Source: Planctomycetota bacterium (GTDB taxonomy: Bacteria > Planctomycetota > SZUA-567 > H5-PLA8). From it: DNA of 64,000 nt. The DNA lies in the NCBI GenBank assembly GCA_016200135.1, contig JACQFI010000019.1, positions 20,644-84,643 of the forward strand. The letters run 5' to 3'. The position numbers and the translations under genes were made by a program. The notes beneath the pieces are model-generated. The model was given only the letters and a program-made list of their open reading frames with translations, was not told the DNA's origin and ran no database searches. The number at the start of each line of letters is the position of its first letter. Within the stretch, counting starts at the first letter, position 1. Positions 52,501-60,360 of the stretch are shown here, in pieces.

Positions 52501-54114
52501 TCGCAGGCCGCCGAAAAGGCCCAGCACAACAACATGCCCGGCGCGGAATCGCTCAAGGAAGCCGAGGCGCACACGAAGGACCAGTCGCCCGGGCAGAAGT
52601 CCGCAGAGAAGGCCGCGAGCCAACTCAAGGAAGGCAAGGCGGGCGAGGCTGAGCACGAGCAGCACAAGTCCACCCGCGCGCTCGACGCAGCCGCCCAGGC
52701 CGTGCAGGACGCGCGCCAGAAAGCCGACGCCGCCGACATGAAGGCCCTCGCCGACGCGATGCAGAAGGCGCAGGCGCTCGCGAAAGAGCAGGCCGAGATC
52801 AACAAGGGCCTGGGCGAGAAGCAAGACCCAGCCAAGCTCGCCGAGCGGCAGGACAAGGTAGGCGACGCGGCCAAGGACCTCGCTTCAGCCGCCTCAAAGC
52901 TTGAGACGCTGAACCGGCAGGGCCGCGGCAAGAACGCAAAGGAACAGCTCGAGTTCGCCGCCGAGAAGGCCAACGAAGCCGCTAAGGAAATGGCCGGCCA
53001 GGACACCGAGAAGGCCAAAGACCCCGCGGCCAAGACCGAGAAGGCGCTGCAGGGCGCAATCAATGAAATGGAACGCGCTTCGGGCAAGTCGCTCGAAGAG
53101 AAAGCGCAGGAAGCGAAGAAGCTGGCTCAGACCGCGCGCGACAAGCAGGAGAAGGCCGCGGCCGGCGCGAAGGAACTCCCTGAGCCCAAGAAGGATCAGG
53201 CGCTCGGCGCGGATGACGCGGCGAAGCGCGACGAGGCCGCCGCGCAGGAACGCAACGCCGCCCGCGATGCGCAGAAACTGGAGAAGGCGCTGGAGGGCCT
53301 CGAGGAACTCGCCAAGGACGCGAATCCCTCCGCGGCCCAGGCCGCCAAGGATGCGAAGGAGACCGTGCAGGAGAACAAGGTCCCCGACGCGATGGACGAG
53401 CTCGCAAAGGGCCTGGAGAAGATCGGCGATCCCAAGAAGAATGCCGAGAACCCCGACGTCAAGGCGCCTTCGCCCCAGGAGGCCGGCAAGAAGGGCGACG
53501 AGCTGGCGAAGACACTCAAGAAGACCGAGCGCCAAATCGACCAGGTGCTCGCCGAGGCCTCGAACCAGCTAGAAGAGAAGCTGAAGAACATGGAGGAAGC
53601 CGCGCGCGACGCCGCAAAGAAGGCCGATGAGTTGGCCGGCAAGAAGGAAGGCGAGAAGGAAGACCCGAAGAATCCCAAGAACGATCCGAAGGGCCAGACC
53701 ACCGACCCAAAGCAGCCCGGCGACCAGAAGAACCCGGCCGCCGAGAAGGCCGCCAAGCTCGAGAAGGAGTTGAAGAAGCTCGAACCGCGCCTGCAGCAAC
53801 TCGAGGCCAACGCGCCCGAGGCGAAGGAACTCAAGAACGCCCAGCAGTCGTTGGCGCAGGCGAAGGCGGAAGCCGAACAGATCGACCCAAAGAACCCCGC
53901 CAACACCGAGAAGAAGCAGGGCGGGCCGTCCTTCGAAAAAGTCAGCAAGTCGATGGAGAAGATCGCCTCGGGCCTGATGGAACGGCGCGAGCGCATCCTC
54001 AAGGCGCGCGAAGTCCCTTCCGACGGCCTCCAAGGCGATGCACCCAAGGAATACCGCACGCTCGTGGACCGCTACACGCAGGCGCTCAGTGAGGACACCG
54101 AAGAGAAGAAGTAG
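49576..54114 (+). CDS. Giant DUF4175-like membrane protein with very long coiled coil
   Basis: A 1512-residue protein. Three hydrophobic segments (about 45-66, 75-98, 153-172) enclose a region with REVERKYPELEEQLSTAIEY. An exported beta-rich part with Ig-like segments (about 200-530) follows, then about 950 residues of Lys/Glu/Ala/Gln-rich coiled coil, broken near 900-945 by GDPKQ/GQPQQ tandem repeats. The C-terminal domain (GDAPKEYRTLVDRYTQAL) resembles the end of the 661-residue protein at 9523. CAGGAG precedes the ATG. It forms an operon with the BatA/VWA gene and ends at a strong terminator. A mechanical or envelope-scaffold role is plausible. Confidence 0.85.
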   Translation: MPSTLERPETQKAALPEHAQAAWQTLETRVEGVRRRHRTKFVVSGVCIALAIFAAAFLGFSFVDVLFKLSVGSRIFWLALTAGGVLAALFLAVIRPLSRLGGQVPMAREVERKYPELEEQLSTAIEYGRDPALGANGSSPELVGALIAQAKNRSDALDFKRTVNWRRAALAALCAFLVSAGVALYAGLNPRLFSSTWQRFMHPTAAIAPPTMTLIKSVERIDDGKAVAVEGEVPVETSVPILVTLDGRVPDTVTLSVLTGEGKDARWEDRIMDRGEDGLYRATLRRLLDTVKFRVKAGDAESNEFTLNVFREPQIDEFTVQLDYPKYTGKPQEILPPGQGDVKALRGTLVTVRFKGSSELGSAQCNFESGRPPAAARLEGRTGAFTFTVDKDDHYQIALSDSKGRASRSSTSYRVQSLKDLRPRVMIKKPERDLMVYREQTVKVEIAATDDVGVGEIGIFHSLGLEEKKTMVKRFEPAPTRGEGTLKWELSTLNLKGGEVIAYYAYALDNDTVDGPKMAKSEIQFLTIYDEEKLDGPQQPGGHPPTPHSIKQLDKLIEVQKKLLQETFAQARLRDEANAKEPDERAKSDAAKTSKAQRSLKEQLDGLMAEVKKEMERIAAEADKPEGEGNTPPQPQQPAMGETEFKHLETASTKMEGAAKELDQTQVANAVNPEVEALRHLSEARRLLLSDKEGDPRFKQAMQNQSKKKKKSQQEQDQQDQQAAREEMAQLPPMMEREKETERELDQLEDLSKKPPPPAGTPEAAQRKEEERKLKREAQDKLDQLAKEAKEREKNIRELAKRNAEMEPAADKMQQAGDKLDQAQKELDKDKIEKAKDLAHEAQRDMKDAQRSMRDALDKQFRQELANLQQDAQELAQKQEQLAEASRDQQRQQDQQQDDPKQGDPKQGDPKQGDPKQGQPQQGDPKQGQPQQGDPKQGQPQQGGKPDEKAMRQMGALGQKQQELSQDMKELSERLSQAAEKAQHNNMPGAESLKEAEAHTKDQSPGQKSAEKAASQLKEGKAGEAEHEQHKSTRALDAAAQAVQDARQKADAADMKALADAMQKAQALAKEQAEINKGLGEKQDPAKLAERQDKVGDAAKDLASAASKLETLNRQGRGKNAKEQLEFAAEKANEAAKEMAGQDTEKAKDPAAKTEKALQGAINEMERASGKSLEEKAQEAKKLAQTARDKQEKAAAGAKELPEPKKDQALGADDAAKRDEAAAQERNAARDAQKLEKALEGLEELAKDANPSAAQAAKDAKETVQENKVPDAMDELAKGLEKIGDPKKNAENPDVKAPSPQEAGKKGDELAKTLKKTERQIDQVLAEASNQLEEKLKNMEEAARDAAKKADELAGKKEGEKEDPKNPKNDPKGQTTDPKQPGDQKNPAAEKAAKLEKELKKLEPRLQQLEANAPEAKELKNAQQSLAQAKAEAEQIDPKNPANTEKKQGGPSFEKVSKSMEKIASGLMERRERILKAREVPSDGLQGDAPKEYRTLVDRYTQALSEDTEEKK
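52270..52404 (+). repeat. Coding tandem repeat (15-base GDPKQ unit, then 30-base unit)
   Basis: Inside the giant coiled-coil gene the 15-base unit encoding GDPKQ is repeated four times, then a 30-base unit encoding GQPQQGDPKQ follows in near-identical copies. The DNA copies are so similar that recent expansion by slippage is likely. Copy number may vary between strains. Confidence 0.8.
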
Positions 54115-54137
54115 CGGAATCGGTAATTGGGATATTG

Positions 54138-54170
54138 AAACGCCCGCGGCTATCGCGGGCGTTTTTATTT
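54138..54170 (+). terminator. Rho-independent terminator after the giant coiled-coil gene
   Basis: AAACGCCCGCG / CGCGGGCGTTT forms an 11-bp stem with a GCTAT loop, followed by TTTATTT. It overlaps the last codon of the convergent thioesterase gene. Confidence 0.88.
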
Positions 54171-54620
54171 CTGGCTGGTTTTTGCGCGGCGGCGGGAGCG
54201 TTCCGATTCCACCTTGCGCCAGTGGCGCTTCTCATCGGCCGTCTTCGCCGTGAACGGCTTCAGCAGCAGCTTGCCGACCAGTGTCGGGCGGTCCTTCTTA
54301 TCCAGCGCGACGAACGTCACGTAGGCCTCGAAGATCTTCTGCTCGCTGGGCATACGCGCCACTTCGGTATGCACGGTCAGCGAGGTGCGCCCAACGTGGA
54401 CGAGCAACGAGCGAAAGCGAAGCACCGAACCCTTGTGGACTTGCTCGTGGAACTCAACGTCGTCGATGGCGACCGTGACTAAATTCGCGCGATAGTCCAG
54501 CCGCGTGATCGCCGCAATGTACGCCTGCTCGTCGAGCCACTCCAGCAGCCGCCCGCCAAAAAGCGAGCCGTGGTGGTTGAGGTGTTCGGGCCGCACCAGC
54601 AGCGTCGATTCGGAAATCAT
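54165..54620 (-). CDS. Acyl-CoA thioesterase, hotdog fold (YciA-like)
   Basis: A 151-residue cytoplasmic enzyme. The signature HLNHHGSLFGGRLLEWLDEQA matches the YciA/BACH branch of hotdog thioesterases, which hydrolyse acyl-CoA esters. The C-terminus is strongly basic (ERSRRRAKTSQK). AGGAG lies about 12 bases before the ATG, inside a dispersed repeat word. The neighbouring SDR gene on the same strand also fits acyl-CoA metabolism, but the 105-base gap leaves co-transcription uncertain. The acyl substrate is not predictable. Confidence 0.87.
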   Translation of the reverse strand: MISESTLLVRPEHLNHHGSLFGGRLLEWLDEQAYIAAITRLDYRANLVTVAIDDVEFHEQVHKGSVLRFRSLLVHVGRTSLTVHTEVARMPSEQKIFEAYVTFVALDKKDRPTLVGKLLLKPFTAKTADEKRHWRKVESERSRRRAKTSQK

Positions 54621-54623
54621 ATT

Positions 54624-54653
54624 GGCTCGTAGCTCCTGGTTCGCGACTCTTAG
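54624..54653. repeat. Dispersed repeat word GGCTCGTAGCTCCTGG / TTCGCGACTC
   Basis: The sequence just upstream of the thioesterase gene is a reverse-oriented relative of the GAGCTACGAGC / GCGAGCCACGA word at 11590-11640. Two positions in one window support a dispersed family. Confidence 0.4.
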
Positions 54654-54725
54654 GTCTTGGTCACTTACTTTTGTTGCTGTTCGACCTTACGCCGTTTGGA
54701 CCTTTAATCCTTCAGACTCTTGTGC

Positions 54726-55493
54726 TCACCCCAGGCTCATCCCGCCGTCAAGCACGATCACTTGTCCCGTGAGATAAGACGCGCCCGGCGAGCAAAGGAA
54801 CGCGACCAGCGCGGCCACGTCTTCCGGCGCGCCGTAACGGCCAACCGGAATGGATGCGCGGATCGCGGCCTTGCGGTCCTCATCGTGATGCGCGGTAATC
54901 GCGGTCTCGACGTACCCTGGCGCGATCACGTTCGCCGTTGCCCTCCAGCGCGCGCACTCCAGCGCCAAGGATTTCGCAAGGCCACACAGCGCGCCTTTGC
55001 TCGCCGCGTACGCCGCCGCGTTGCCCAAGCCCACGACACCCGCCAGACTGCCGATGAATACAAAGCGCCCGCGATCCGACTTGCGCACATATCGCAGCAT
55101 GGCCTGGGAGAGCGCGTGCGCGGAGAGCGCGTGCAATTCCAACTGCACCGTCCAGTCTTCGGGTTTGGAGAATGCGAGCGGCTTCTCCAGCATCGCGCCT
55201 GCGGCGTGGACCAGGCCCACCGGACCGCCCAGAGCCTCCTCCACATCCTCCACCAGCCGCGCGGCCGCGCCGGGCATCGACAGATCGGCAGCAAACGATC
55301 TCGCCGCGCCGCCGGACGCTTCAATGGCCTTCGCCGCGGCTTCTGCCTCGGTAGCATTTGATTTGTATTGAATCGCGACGGCCCAGCCATCCCGTGCGAG
55401 CGCCTCGGCGCAGGCGCGCCCGATCCCGCGCGAAGCGCCCGTCACCAGCGCGACGCGCCGGTTTTCAGAAGAGGATTCGGATTTCCCGGCCAT
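54726..55493 (-). CDS. Short-chain dehydrogenase/reductase (FabG-like)
   Basis: A 255-residue classical SDR. The cofactor motif TGASRGIG is at 18-25, catalytic Ser at S149 (FIGSLAG) and Y162/K166 in AYAASK. The C-terminal pattern SYLTGQVIVLDGG is typical of FabG-like 3-oxoacyl reductases. Where most SDRs have NAG after the fifth strand this one has HAAGA, and the usual catalytic Asn position reads His (LELHAL). Either may alter activity. No acyl carrier protein or FabF gene is beside it, so a role in fatty-acid synthesis is not certain. Confidence 0.85.
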   Translation of the reverse strand: MAGKSESSSENRRVALVTGASRGIGRACAEALARDGWAVAIQYKSNATEAEAAAKAIEASGGAARSFAADLSMPGAAARLVEDVEEALGGPVGLVHAAGAMLEKPLAFSKPEDWTVQLELHALSAHALSQAMLRYVRKSDRGRFVFIGSLAGVVGLGNAAAYAASKGALCGLAKSLALECARWRATANVIAPGYVETAITAHHDEDRKAAIRASIPVGRYGAPEDVAALVAFLCSPGASYLTGQVIVLDGGMSLG

Positions 55494-55575
55494 GCCCAGA
55501 GATTACCGGGCGCGCGCCTGCTCGTCCAACAGGCTCAGGCTTCGGCATCGGCTCCTTCTATTTCCTGAAGAACGG

Positions 55576-57462
55576 CTACGGTGACGTCACGCCTTGCAGC
55601 TCGGGCAAATGAAGCAGGCTCTGTGCATCCCCGTAAGCCTCGTCGGCAGGAACGATGACGCGCAGCGAGCGCGCAGCTTCCATGAGCGCGGCGCGAGCCT
55701 TAGTCTCGTCCCCTTCCGTCTTCCAAAAGCTGTAGAAGAGCAGGAGCGTCCTTGCGCGATTCATGTGAATCGAATGAACCTGCGGCGCGAGGCGAATGGC
55801 CGCGTCGAATTCCGAAAGGGCGGCGTTCAGATCGTTCCGCTTCAGCGCGGCGAGCCCCAGGATCTGGTGTGCGTCGGCCCAGGCATCCGGATCGCGATCG
55901 GCGGCCAACGAATTCCGCGCCTGCTCCACCGCTTCTTCAGCAGCGCCGCGCTGTTGGAAAGCAACGGCGAGATCGGCGTGCGCCCGAGCTCGATGCAGGA
56001 AGCGGTCGAAGTCGGGGGCATGCACGCCGGCCTTCAGGCTCTCGAAGCTGAGCGCAAAGATCCGCTCGGCTTCTTGCGACTCGCCTTTTTTCAGCTTGTG
56101 GTTCGCAAGCGTCTTGTAGTCCGCTGCCAGAAAGATGCGCGCGTACGAGGAGCCCGGCTCCTTGGCCACGGCTTCTTCGAACAGCTTCGCCGCCAGCGAA
56201 AAGTTCCCGCCGCGCGTAAAGCTCGCCGCGCCTAATACCAAAGCAAGACTCCCGATGCAGATCGCGGACGCACTGTCCGGCAGACGCTCACGCAGAGCCA
56301 GACGTGTAGCGGCGCCCTCGAGCGCAAGGCCGATCGCGAGCCAGAAGCCCGGCGCGGAGAGATACACAAAGCGGTCGTGCATCAGATCGTTGATGCCGAC
56401 CAGGTTCAAGTTCGTGCCCAGCGCACCGAGAAACCAGAGCCACGCGAATAGGGAGAGGCACCGCGCTTCCGCGCGCGCGGCGAAGATCGTTCCCGCCACC
56501 AGCGCAGCGAGCAGCGCGCCAAAGCCCCAAAGCCGCGGGTCCGCGAGGGAGACGATCGGCTGGACACAGTAGTATGCGCTCAAGCCAGCCGGCCAGAAAA
56601 AGTTCCGCGCGTAGCGCCACAGAATCTCGACATCCGTCAGCAGCGCCGTCCACGCCGTGCCCCCCGGCGGCTTCAACAGGTTCTCTGCATGCATGACGAA
56701 CCCGAGCGCCGTTCCCGCGCCAGCGAGCACGACCCATGGCAGCAGGCGTAGCGCCACTGAGCGCCAGCGCTTCGCGAAAGGCTCCTGCGGAGCCGGACTC
56801 GAATTCGAGAGCGCCGGCCGGCCTAGCGCCTCCCAAGCGGCGACGATGGCGAAGATGCCCAGCGCTGAAGGTTTCGAGAGCAGCGCAAGGGCGAAGAGCA
56901 GCGCGGCTAGCGTGTGATGCCACAGGGCACGCGCGCTCATATAGCGCCAAAGCGCTGCGAGCCCCAGGCAGGCCGCGAGCGCGTTCTTGCGCTCCACGGC
57001 CCAGCAGACGGTCTCGCACGCGACCGGATGCAGCGCGAACGCGGCGGTACTGAAGCCTGCGAGCGCCGCGCCAGCGCCTAACCTCCGGAGGATCAGCCAC
57101 ACAAAAAGTGCCGCGCCGAGATGCAACAGCAGGTTGGTGGTTCGCACGCCGGCGGCCCAGGCGTTTTTCCCTGCGACCGGTTCAAGCACCGTACTCCAGA
57201 CGGCGCGGTCGATGCGCCAGGAGAGCAGCGTCGCGGGATAATAAAATGGATACCCAGAGCGGTGCTGGAGCGTCTCCGCCCACGCCGCGTCCTCGCGCAG
57301 TCGCGGATCGTGTGCGATGTACGTCACATCGTCCAAGGTTAGGAACGGCGCGTTCCAACACTGGGCGAGCATAAGCGGCGCGAGAACGAGAGGAAGCAGC
57401 CAGAGCAGCGCACGACGCGAAGGCGCAACGTTTGATACGGGAGCCGAGGTCGGTAGCTCCAT
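55576..57462 (-). CDS. TMTC-like multi-pass membrane protein with C-terminal TPRs
   Basis: A 628-residue protein with about ten hydrophobic segments (20-440), then TPR-like repeats (440-600: RIFALSFESLKAGVH, NAALSEFDAAIRLAPQ). The segment FALHPVACETVCWAVERKNA is the family hallmark (HPVHVESVAWVAERKN in relatives), and LTLDDVTYIAHDPRL near the N-terminus fits the acidic loop of GT-C-type glycosyltransferases. A protein mannosyltransferase-like role is possible but untested for bacterial members. It begins six bases after fmt on the same strand, so the two are co-transcribed. Confidence 0.83.
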   Translation of the reverse strand: MELPTSAPVSNVAPSRRALLWLLPLVLAPLMLAQCWNAPFLTLDDVTYIAHDPRLREDAAWAETLQHRSGYPFYYPATLLSWRIDRAVWSTVLEPVAGKNAWAAGVRTTNLLLHLGAALFVWLILRRLGAGAALAGFSTAAFALHPVACETVCWAVERKNALAACLGLAALWRYMSARALWHHTLAALLFALALLSKPSALGIFAIVAAWEALGRPALSNSSPAPQEPFAKRWRSVALRLLPWVVLAGAGTALGFVMHAENLLKPPGGTAWTALLTDVEILWRYARNFFWPAGLSAYYCVQPIVSLADPRLWGFGALLAALVAGTIFAARAEARCLSLFAWLWFLGALGTNLNLVGINDLMHDRFVYLSAPGFWLAIGLALEGAATRLALRERLPDSASAICIGSLALVLGAASFTRGGNFSLAAKLFEEAVAKEPGSSYARIFLAADYKTLANHKLKKGESQEAERIFALSFESLKAGVHAPDFDRFLHRARAHADLAVAFQQRGAAEEAVEQARNSLAADRDPDAWADAHQILGLAALKRNDLNAALSEFDAAIRLAPQVHSIHMNRARTLLLFYSFWKTEGDETKARAALMEAARSLRVIVPADEAYGDAQSLLHLPELQGVTSP

Positions 57463-57468
57463 ACGTGC

Positions 57469-58428
57469 TCAGCCCATGCGCGCGCCCGCGGCAAACGCGC
57501 GGCCCGCTCCATTGAGAAACTCTTCGACGCGCATCTCTCGCGCGCCTTCGGGCTGGATGCATGTAATTCGGAGCGCACCCAGGCCGCATGTGACTACGAA
57601 GGCGCTTTTCTCTGCTACGACATCGCCCTGTGCTCTGGACGAATTTTCCGATACGCTCGCGCTCGCCACGCGCAGGCGTTTCCTCGTCTTGCCGTCCGGT
57701 GTCGAGATCGCCGTCCACGCGCCCGGCCACGGCGACATTGCACGCAGAAATCGTTCGAGGTACTCCGCGCTCTTAGACCAATCGATTGTGCCGCTGTCCT
57801 TTGTAAGCTTGGGCACATGCGTGGCGCGCGCGTGGTCCTGCACTTCAAACTTCGCCTGGCCCGCCTCGATCTCACCCAGCGCCTCAACGAAACATTCCGC
57901 CGATAGCGCGCTCAACTTATCGTGCAGCGTGCCGGCGGTATCTTCGGGCTCGATGGGCAGCGCACGGCGCAGCATCACCGGGCCGCTGTCGAGGCCCTCT
58001 TCCATCTTCATGATACACACGCCGGTCTCGCGCTCGCCTTCAAGAATCGCGGCCTGAATCGGCGCCGCGCCACGGAACTTCGGCAGCAGCGAACCGTGCG
58101 CGTTGATCGGATAACGCTTCGCCAATGCGAGCGCGTCCTTCTTTAATAGCCCGCCGTACGCGACCACGCAGAGCAGGTCCGGCACGAGCGCGCGCAGAGC
58201 ATCCAGCACATCGGGCTTGTTGATCGATTTCTGAAAGATGCGCTCGGCCGGGATGCCGAGTTCCAGCGCGGCAGCCTTAACCGGCGGCGGCGTGGGAACT
58301 TTGCTGCGGCCTTTGGGCCGGTCGGGTTGCGTCACCACCGCGACGATCTCGTGTCGCGGCTTGAGGCTCGCGAGCGCTCTTAAACTCGGCACGGCATAGT
58401 CTGGCGTCCCGGCGAAAACAATGCGCAT
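57469..58428 (-). CDS. fmt: Methionyl-tRNA formyltransferase
   Basis: A 319-residue enzyme that formylates initiator Met-tRNA. Catalytic residues N109, H111 and D147 are present in INAHGSLLPKFRGAAP and EEGLDSG. The N-terminus (RIVFAGTPDYAVPSLRAL) and length are normal for Fmt. The usual partner, peptide deformylase (def), is not beside it. No Shine-Dalgarno stands out before the ATG. It leads an operon with the TMTC-like gene. Confidence 0.93.
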   Translation of the reverse strand: MRIVFAGTPDYAVPSLRALASLKPRHEIVAVVTQPDRPKGRSKVPTPPPVKAAALELGIPAERIFQKSINKPDVLDALRALVPDLLCVVAYGGLLKKDALALAKRYPINAHGSLLPKFRGAAPIQAAILEGERETGVCIMKMEEGLDSGPVMLRRALPIEPEDTAGTLHDKLSALSAECFVEALGEIEAGQAKFEVQDHARATHVPKLTKDSGTIDWSKSAEYLERFLRAMSPWPGAWTAISTPDGKTRKRLRVASASVSENSSRAQGDVVAEKSAFVVTCGLGALRITCIQPEGAREMRVEEFLNGAGRAFAAGARMG

Positions 58429-58472
58429 GAAAGAAGTCTAGCGGCGAAACGAAATTGCGCCATGAACGCGCG

Positions 58473-60335
58473 TCACTTGCTAACGTATGGCTCGAACCAG
58501 AGCCCGTGGCAACCCCTCGGTTCGCCGTCGCAATCCAGCTCGAGCCGCAGTTCCTGAATGCCTTTCACCGGCACGCGGCAGACTTGCGCCTGCTTGGGCG
58601 ACGTCAGCGGCTCCGACTTCCAGAGCACTTTACCGTCGCCAACAACGGTGAAGAGCATCGACGAATACGCCTCATGCAGGCCTTCGTTTTGAGTGACAAA
58701 TACCGAGAAGCTCTCGAACTGCTTGCCCAATTTGAGGACGCACACGGACGGTCCGTTCGGCATCGGGTGCATGCCGATGGCGTGCGGCGAAGCTTCGCCC
58801 ATGGCCCTGAAGGTAATAAAGGCGTCGGGAGGACTCATGACTTCAAACTCGTGCGACTTGCCCGTCTCCTTTGGATAATAGACGAGGCCTTCGTCCATTA
58901 GCGGCAGCGTGACGCAGAAGACTTTCTCAGGCGCATCGGCGGCTTGTTTCTTGAACTGAGCGAACAGGTCGCGTGGATTCGCCTGCGTAGTGTCGCCCGG
59001 AGTGGTTTCCCGCTCCCGCCGTGGTGGACCCGCCCCCTTGCCCGCATCATCTATGTGGCCGGACTCTGCCGCCGAGGGCGCGTCATGACGCCGATTCCAC
59101 GCCCAGACCACCGCGCCCAGCAGCACCAGCCCCGCCGCCGCGCTCAGCAGCACGCGCGCGCCGCCCGCGCGCTCCAGCGGCGTTGGAGGCTGCCCGAGCC
59201 GAGCTTCGATCTTGTCCAATTTCGCCACGACGGCTTCCGCATTGGGCGGCCGGGCATTGGGTTTCTTTTCGAGCAGCCGGTCCACCAGGTTGGAAAGCGC
59301 GGGAGGAATCTCGGGGTTCCGCTCACGCACGGGTTTTTGCGCGTCGACCGCCAGGGAAGTCAGTTGCGCCACAAGCGAGTCGCCGCTGAAGGGCCGCTCG
59401 CCGGTGCACAGGCAGTACATCACGGCGCCGAGGCTGAAAAGATCGCTGCGGGGATCGAGCGTCTCGCCGCGCGCCTGTTCGGGCGACATGAACGCCGGCG
59501 TCCCCATAATCGTGCCGGCTTCGGTGAGCGTGGATTTGTTCGCGCCTTGGGTCGAACGCGCCAAGCCGAGGTCGAGAATCTTCACGCGCTGCGTAGGGCC
59601 TTCGAGCCAGATGTTGGACGGTTTGAGGTCGCGGTGCAGGAGTCCATTCTTGTGGAGGGCCGCGAGGCCCATGGCGGTCTCGCGCGCGACCCGCACGATC
59701 TCGCGCGTCTCGATCCGCTTCGTCCCGTCGCTCCGCTCTTCCAGCGTCTCGCCGTGCAGCAGTTCCATCGCGAGGAAGAACGTCTCCTTCTCGCGGCCGG
59801 CCTGATAGAGCGTCACGATGTGGTCGTGCTTGAGCGCCGCCATCGCGCGCGCTTCGCGCAAGAGGCGCTGCCAGCCTTCCTCGGCGTCGGCAAAGTCAGG
59901 GCGGATAACTTTGAGCGCGACGGGCCGCTTGAGCATCGTCTCTTCGGCCTCGAAGACCATGCCCATGCCGCCCGACCCGAGCACGCGCAGGACGCGAAAG
60001 TTCCCGATGCGTCCGATCTCGTCAGGCTCTTCCGGCGGCTGCAACAGCGAACGCGCGAGTTCCGTATCTTTCTCGCGCGCTGCCGGCCCGGACTTTGGCG
60101 GCTTTGTGCGCGCGAGATGGGGCTCCGCCGCAGGCTGCCCTGATTTCCCTTCGGGCGGTGTGCGAAATCCGAGCTGCGTCTTGTCGTCAAGGATGCCCCG
60201 GCCGCCCAGAGTCTGAAGCGCTTCGCGGCAGGTGGCGCAGGTTTCGAGATGCCGCGTGACCCGTTCGCGCTCGGCGGAAGCCAGCGCGTCTCCGTGGTAC
60301 GCGCGCAGATCGTTGAGGGGCGGACAGTCTGGCAT
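58473..60335 (-). CDS. Membrane Ser/Thr protein kinase with N-terminal zinc finger and C-terminal NPCBM domain
   Basis: A 620-residue protein. An anti-sigma-like zinc finger (H29, C33, C36 in RHLETCATC) precedes a kinase domain (about 110-370) with glycine loop LGSGGMGMVFEA, K142, HRDLKPSN at 234-241 and DLG (255-257) in place of DFG. One hydrophobic segment (about 410-430, VLLSAAAGLVLLGAVVWAW) follows. The exported C-terminus (about 480-620) resembles NPCBM/NEW2 carbohydrate-binding domains: FTVVGDGKVLWKSEPL, GCHGLWFEPYV. The start at 60335 is the ATG of MPDCPPLNDL, 25 bases after the FHA-GGDEF stop, so the genes form an operon. It may sense glycans outside and phosphorylate targets inside. 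Confidence 0.88.
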   Translation of the reverse strand: MPDCPPLNDLRAYHGDALASAERERVTRHLETCATCREALQTLGGRGILDDKTQLGFRTPPEGKSGQPAAEPHLARTKPPKSGPAAREKDTELARSLLQPPEEPDEIGRIGNFRVLRVLGSGGMGMVFEAEETMLKRPVALKVIRPDFADAEEGWQRLLREARAMAALKHDHIVTLYQAGREKETFFLAMELLHGETLEERSDGTKRIETREIVRVARETAMGLAALHKNGLLHRDLKPSNIWLEGPTQRVKILDLGLARSTQGANKSTLTEAGTIMGTPAFMSPEQARGETLDPRSDLFSLGAVMYCLCTGERPFSGDSLVAQLTSLAVDAQKPVRERNPEIPPALSNLVDRLLEKKPNARPPNAEAVVAKLDKIEARLGQPPTPLERAGGARVLLSAAAGLVLLGAVVWAWNRRHDAPSAAESGHIDDAGKGAGPPRRERETTPGDTTQANPRDLFAQFKKQAADAPEKVFCVTLPLMDEGLVYYPKETGKSHEFEVMSPPDAFITFRAMGEASPHAIGMHPMPNGPSVCVLKLGKQFESFSVFVTQNEGLHEAYSSMLFTVVGDGKVLWKSEPLTSPKQAQVCRVPVKGIQELRLELDCDGEPRGCHGLWFEPYVSK

Positions 60336-60360
60336 CGGGCACCCGGGCTGGACCTCGCGA

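Noticed and set aside
49522..52824. Minus-strand frame of 1100 codons opposite the giant coiled-coil gene
   Set aside because: Leu/Arg-rich product is the reverse reading of Lys/Glu/Gln codons; not a gene.
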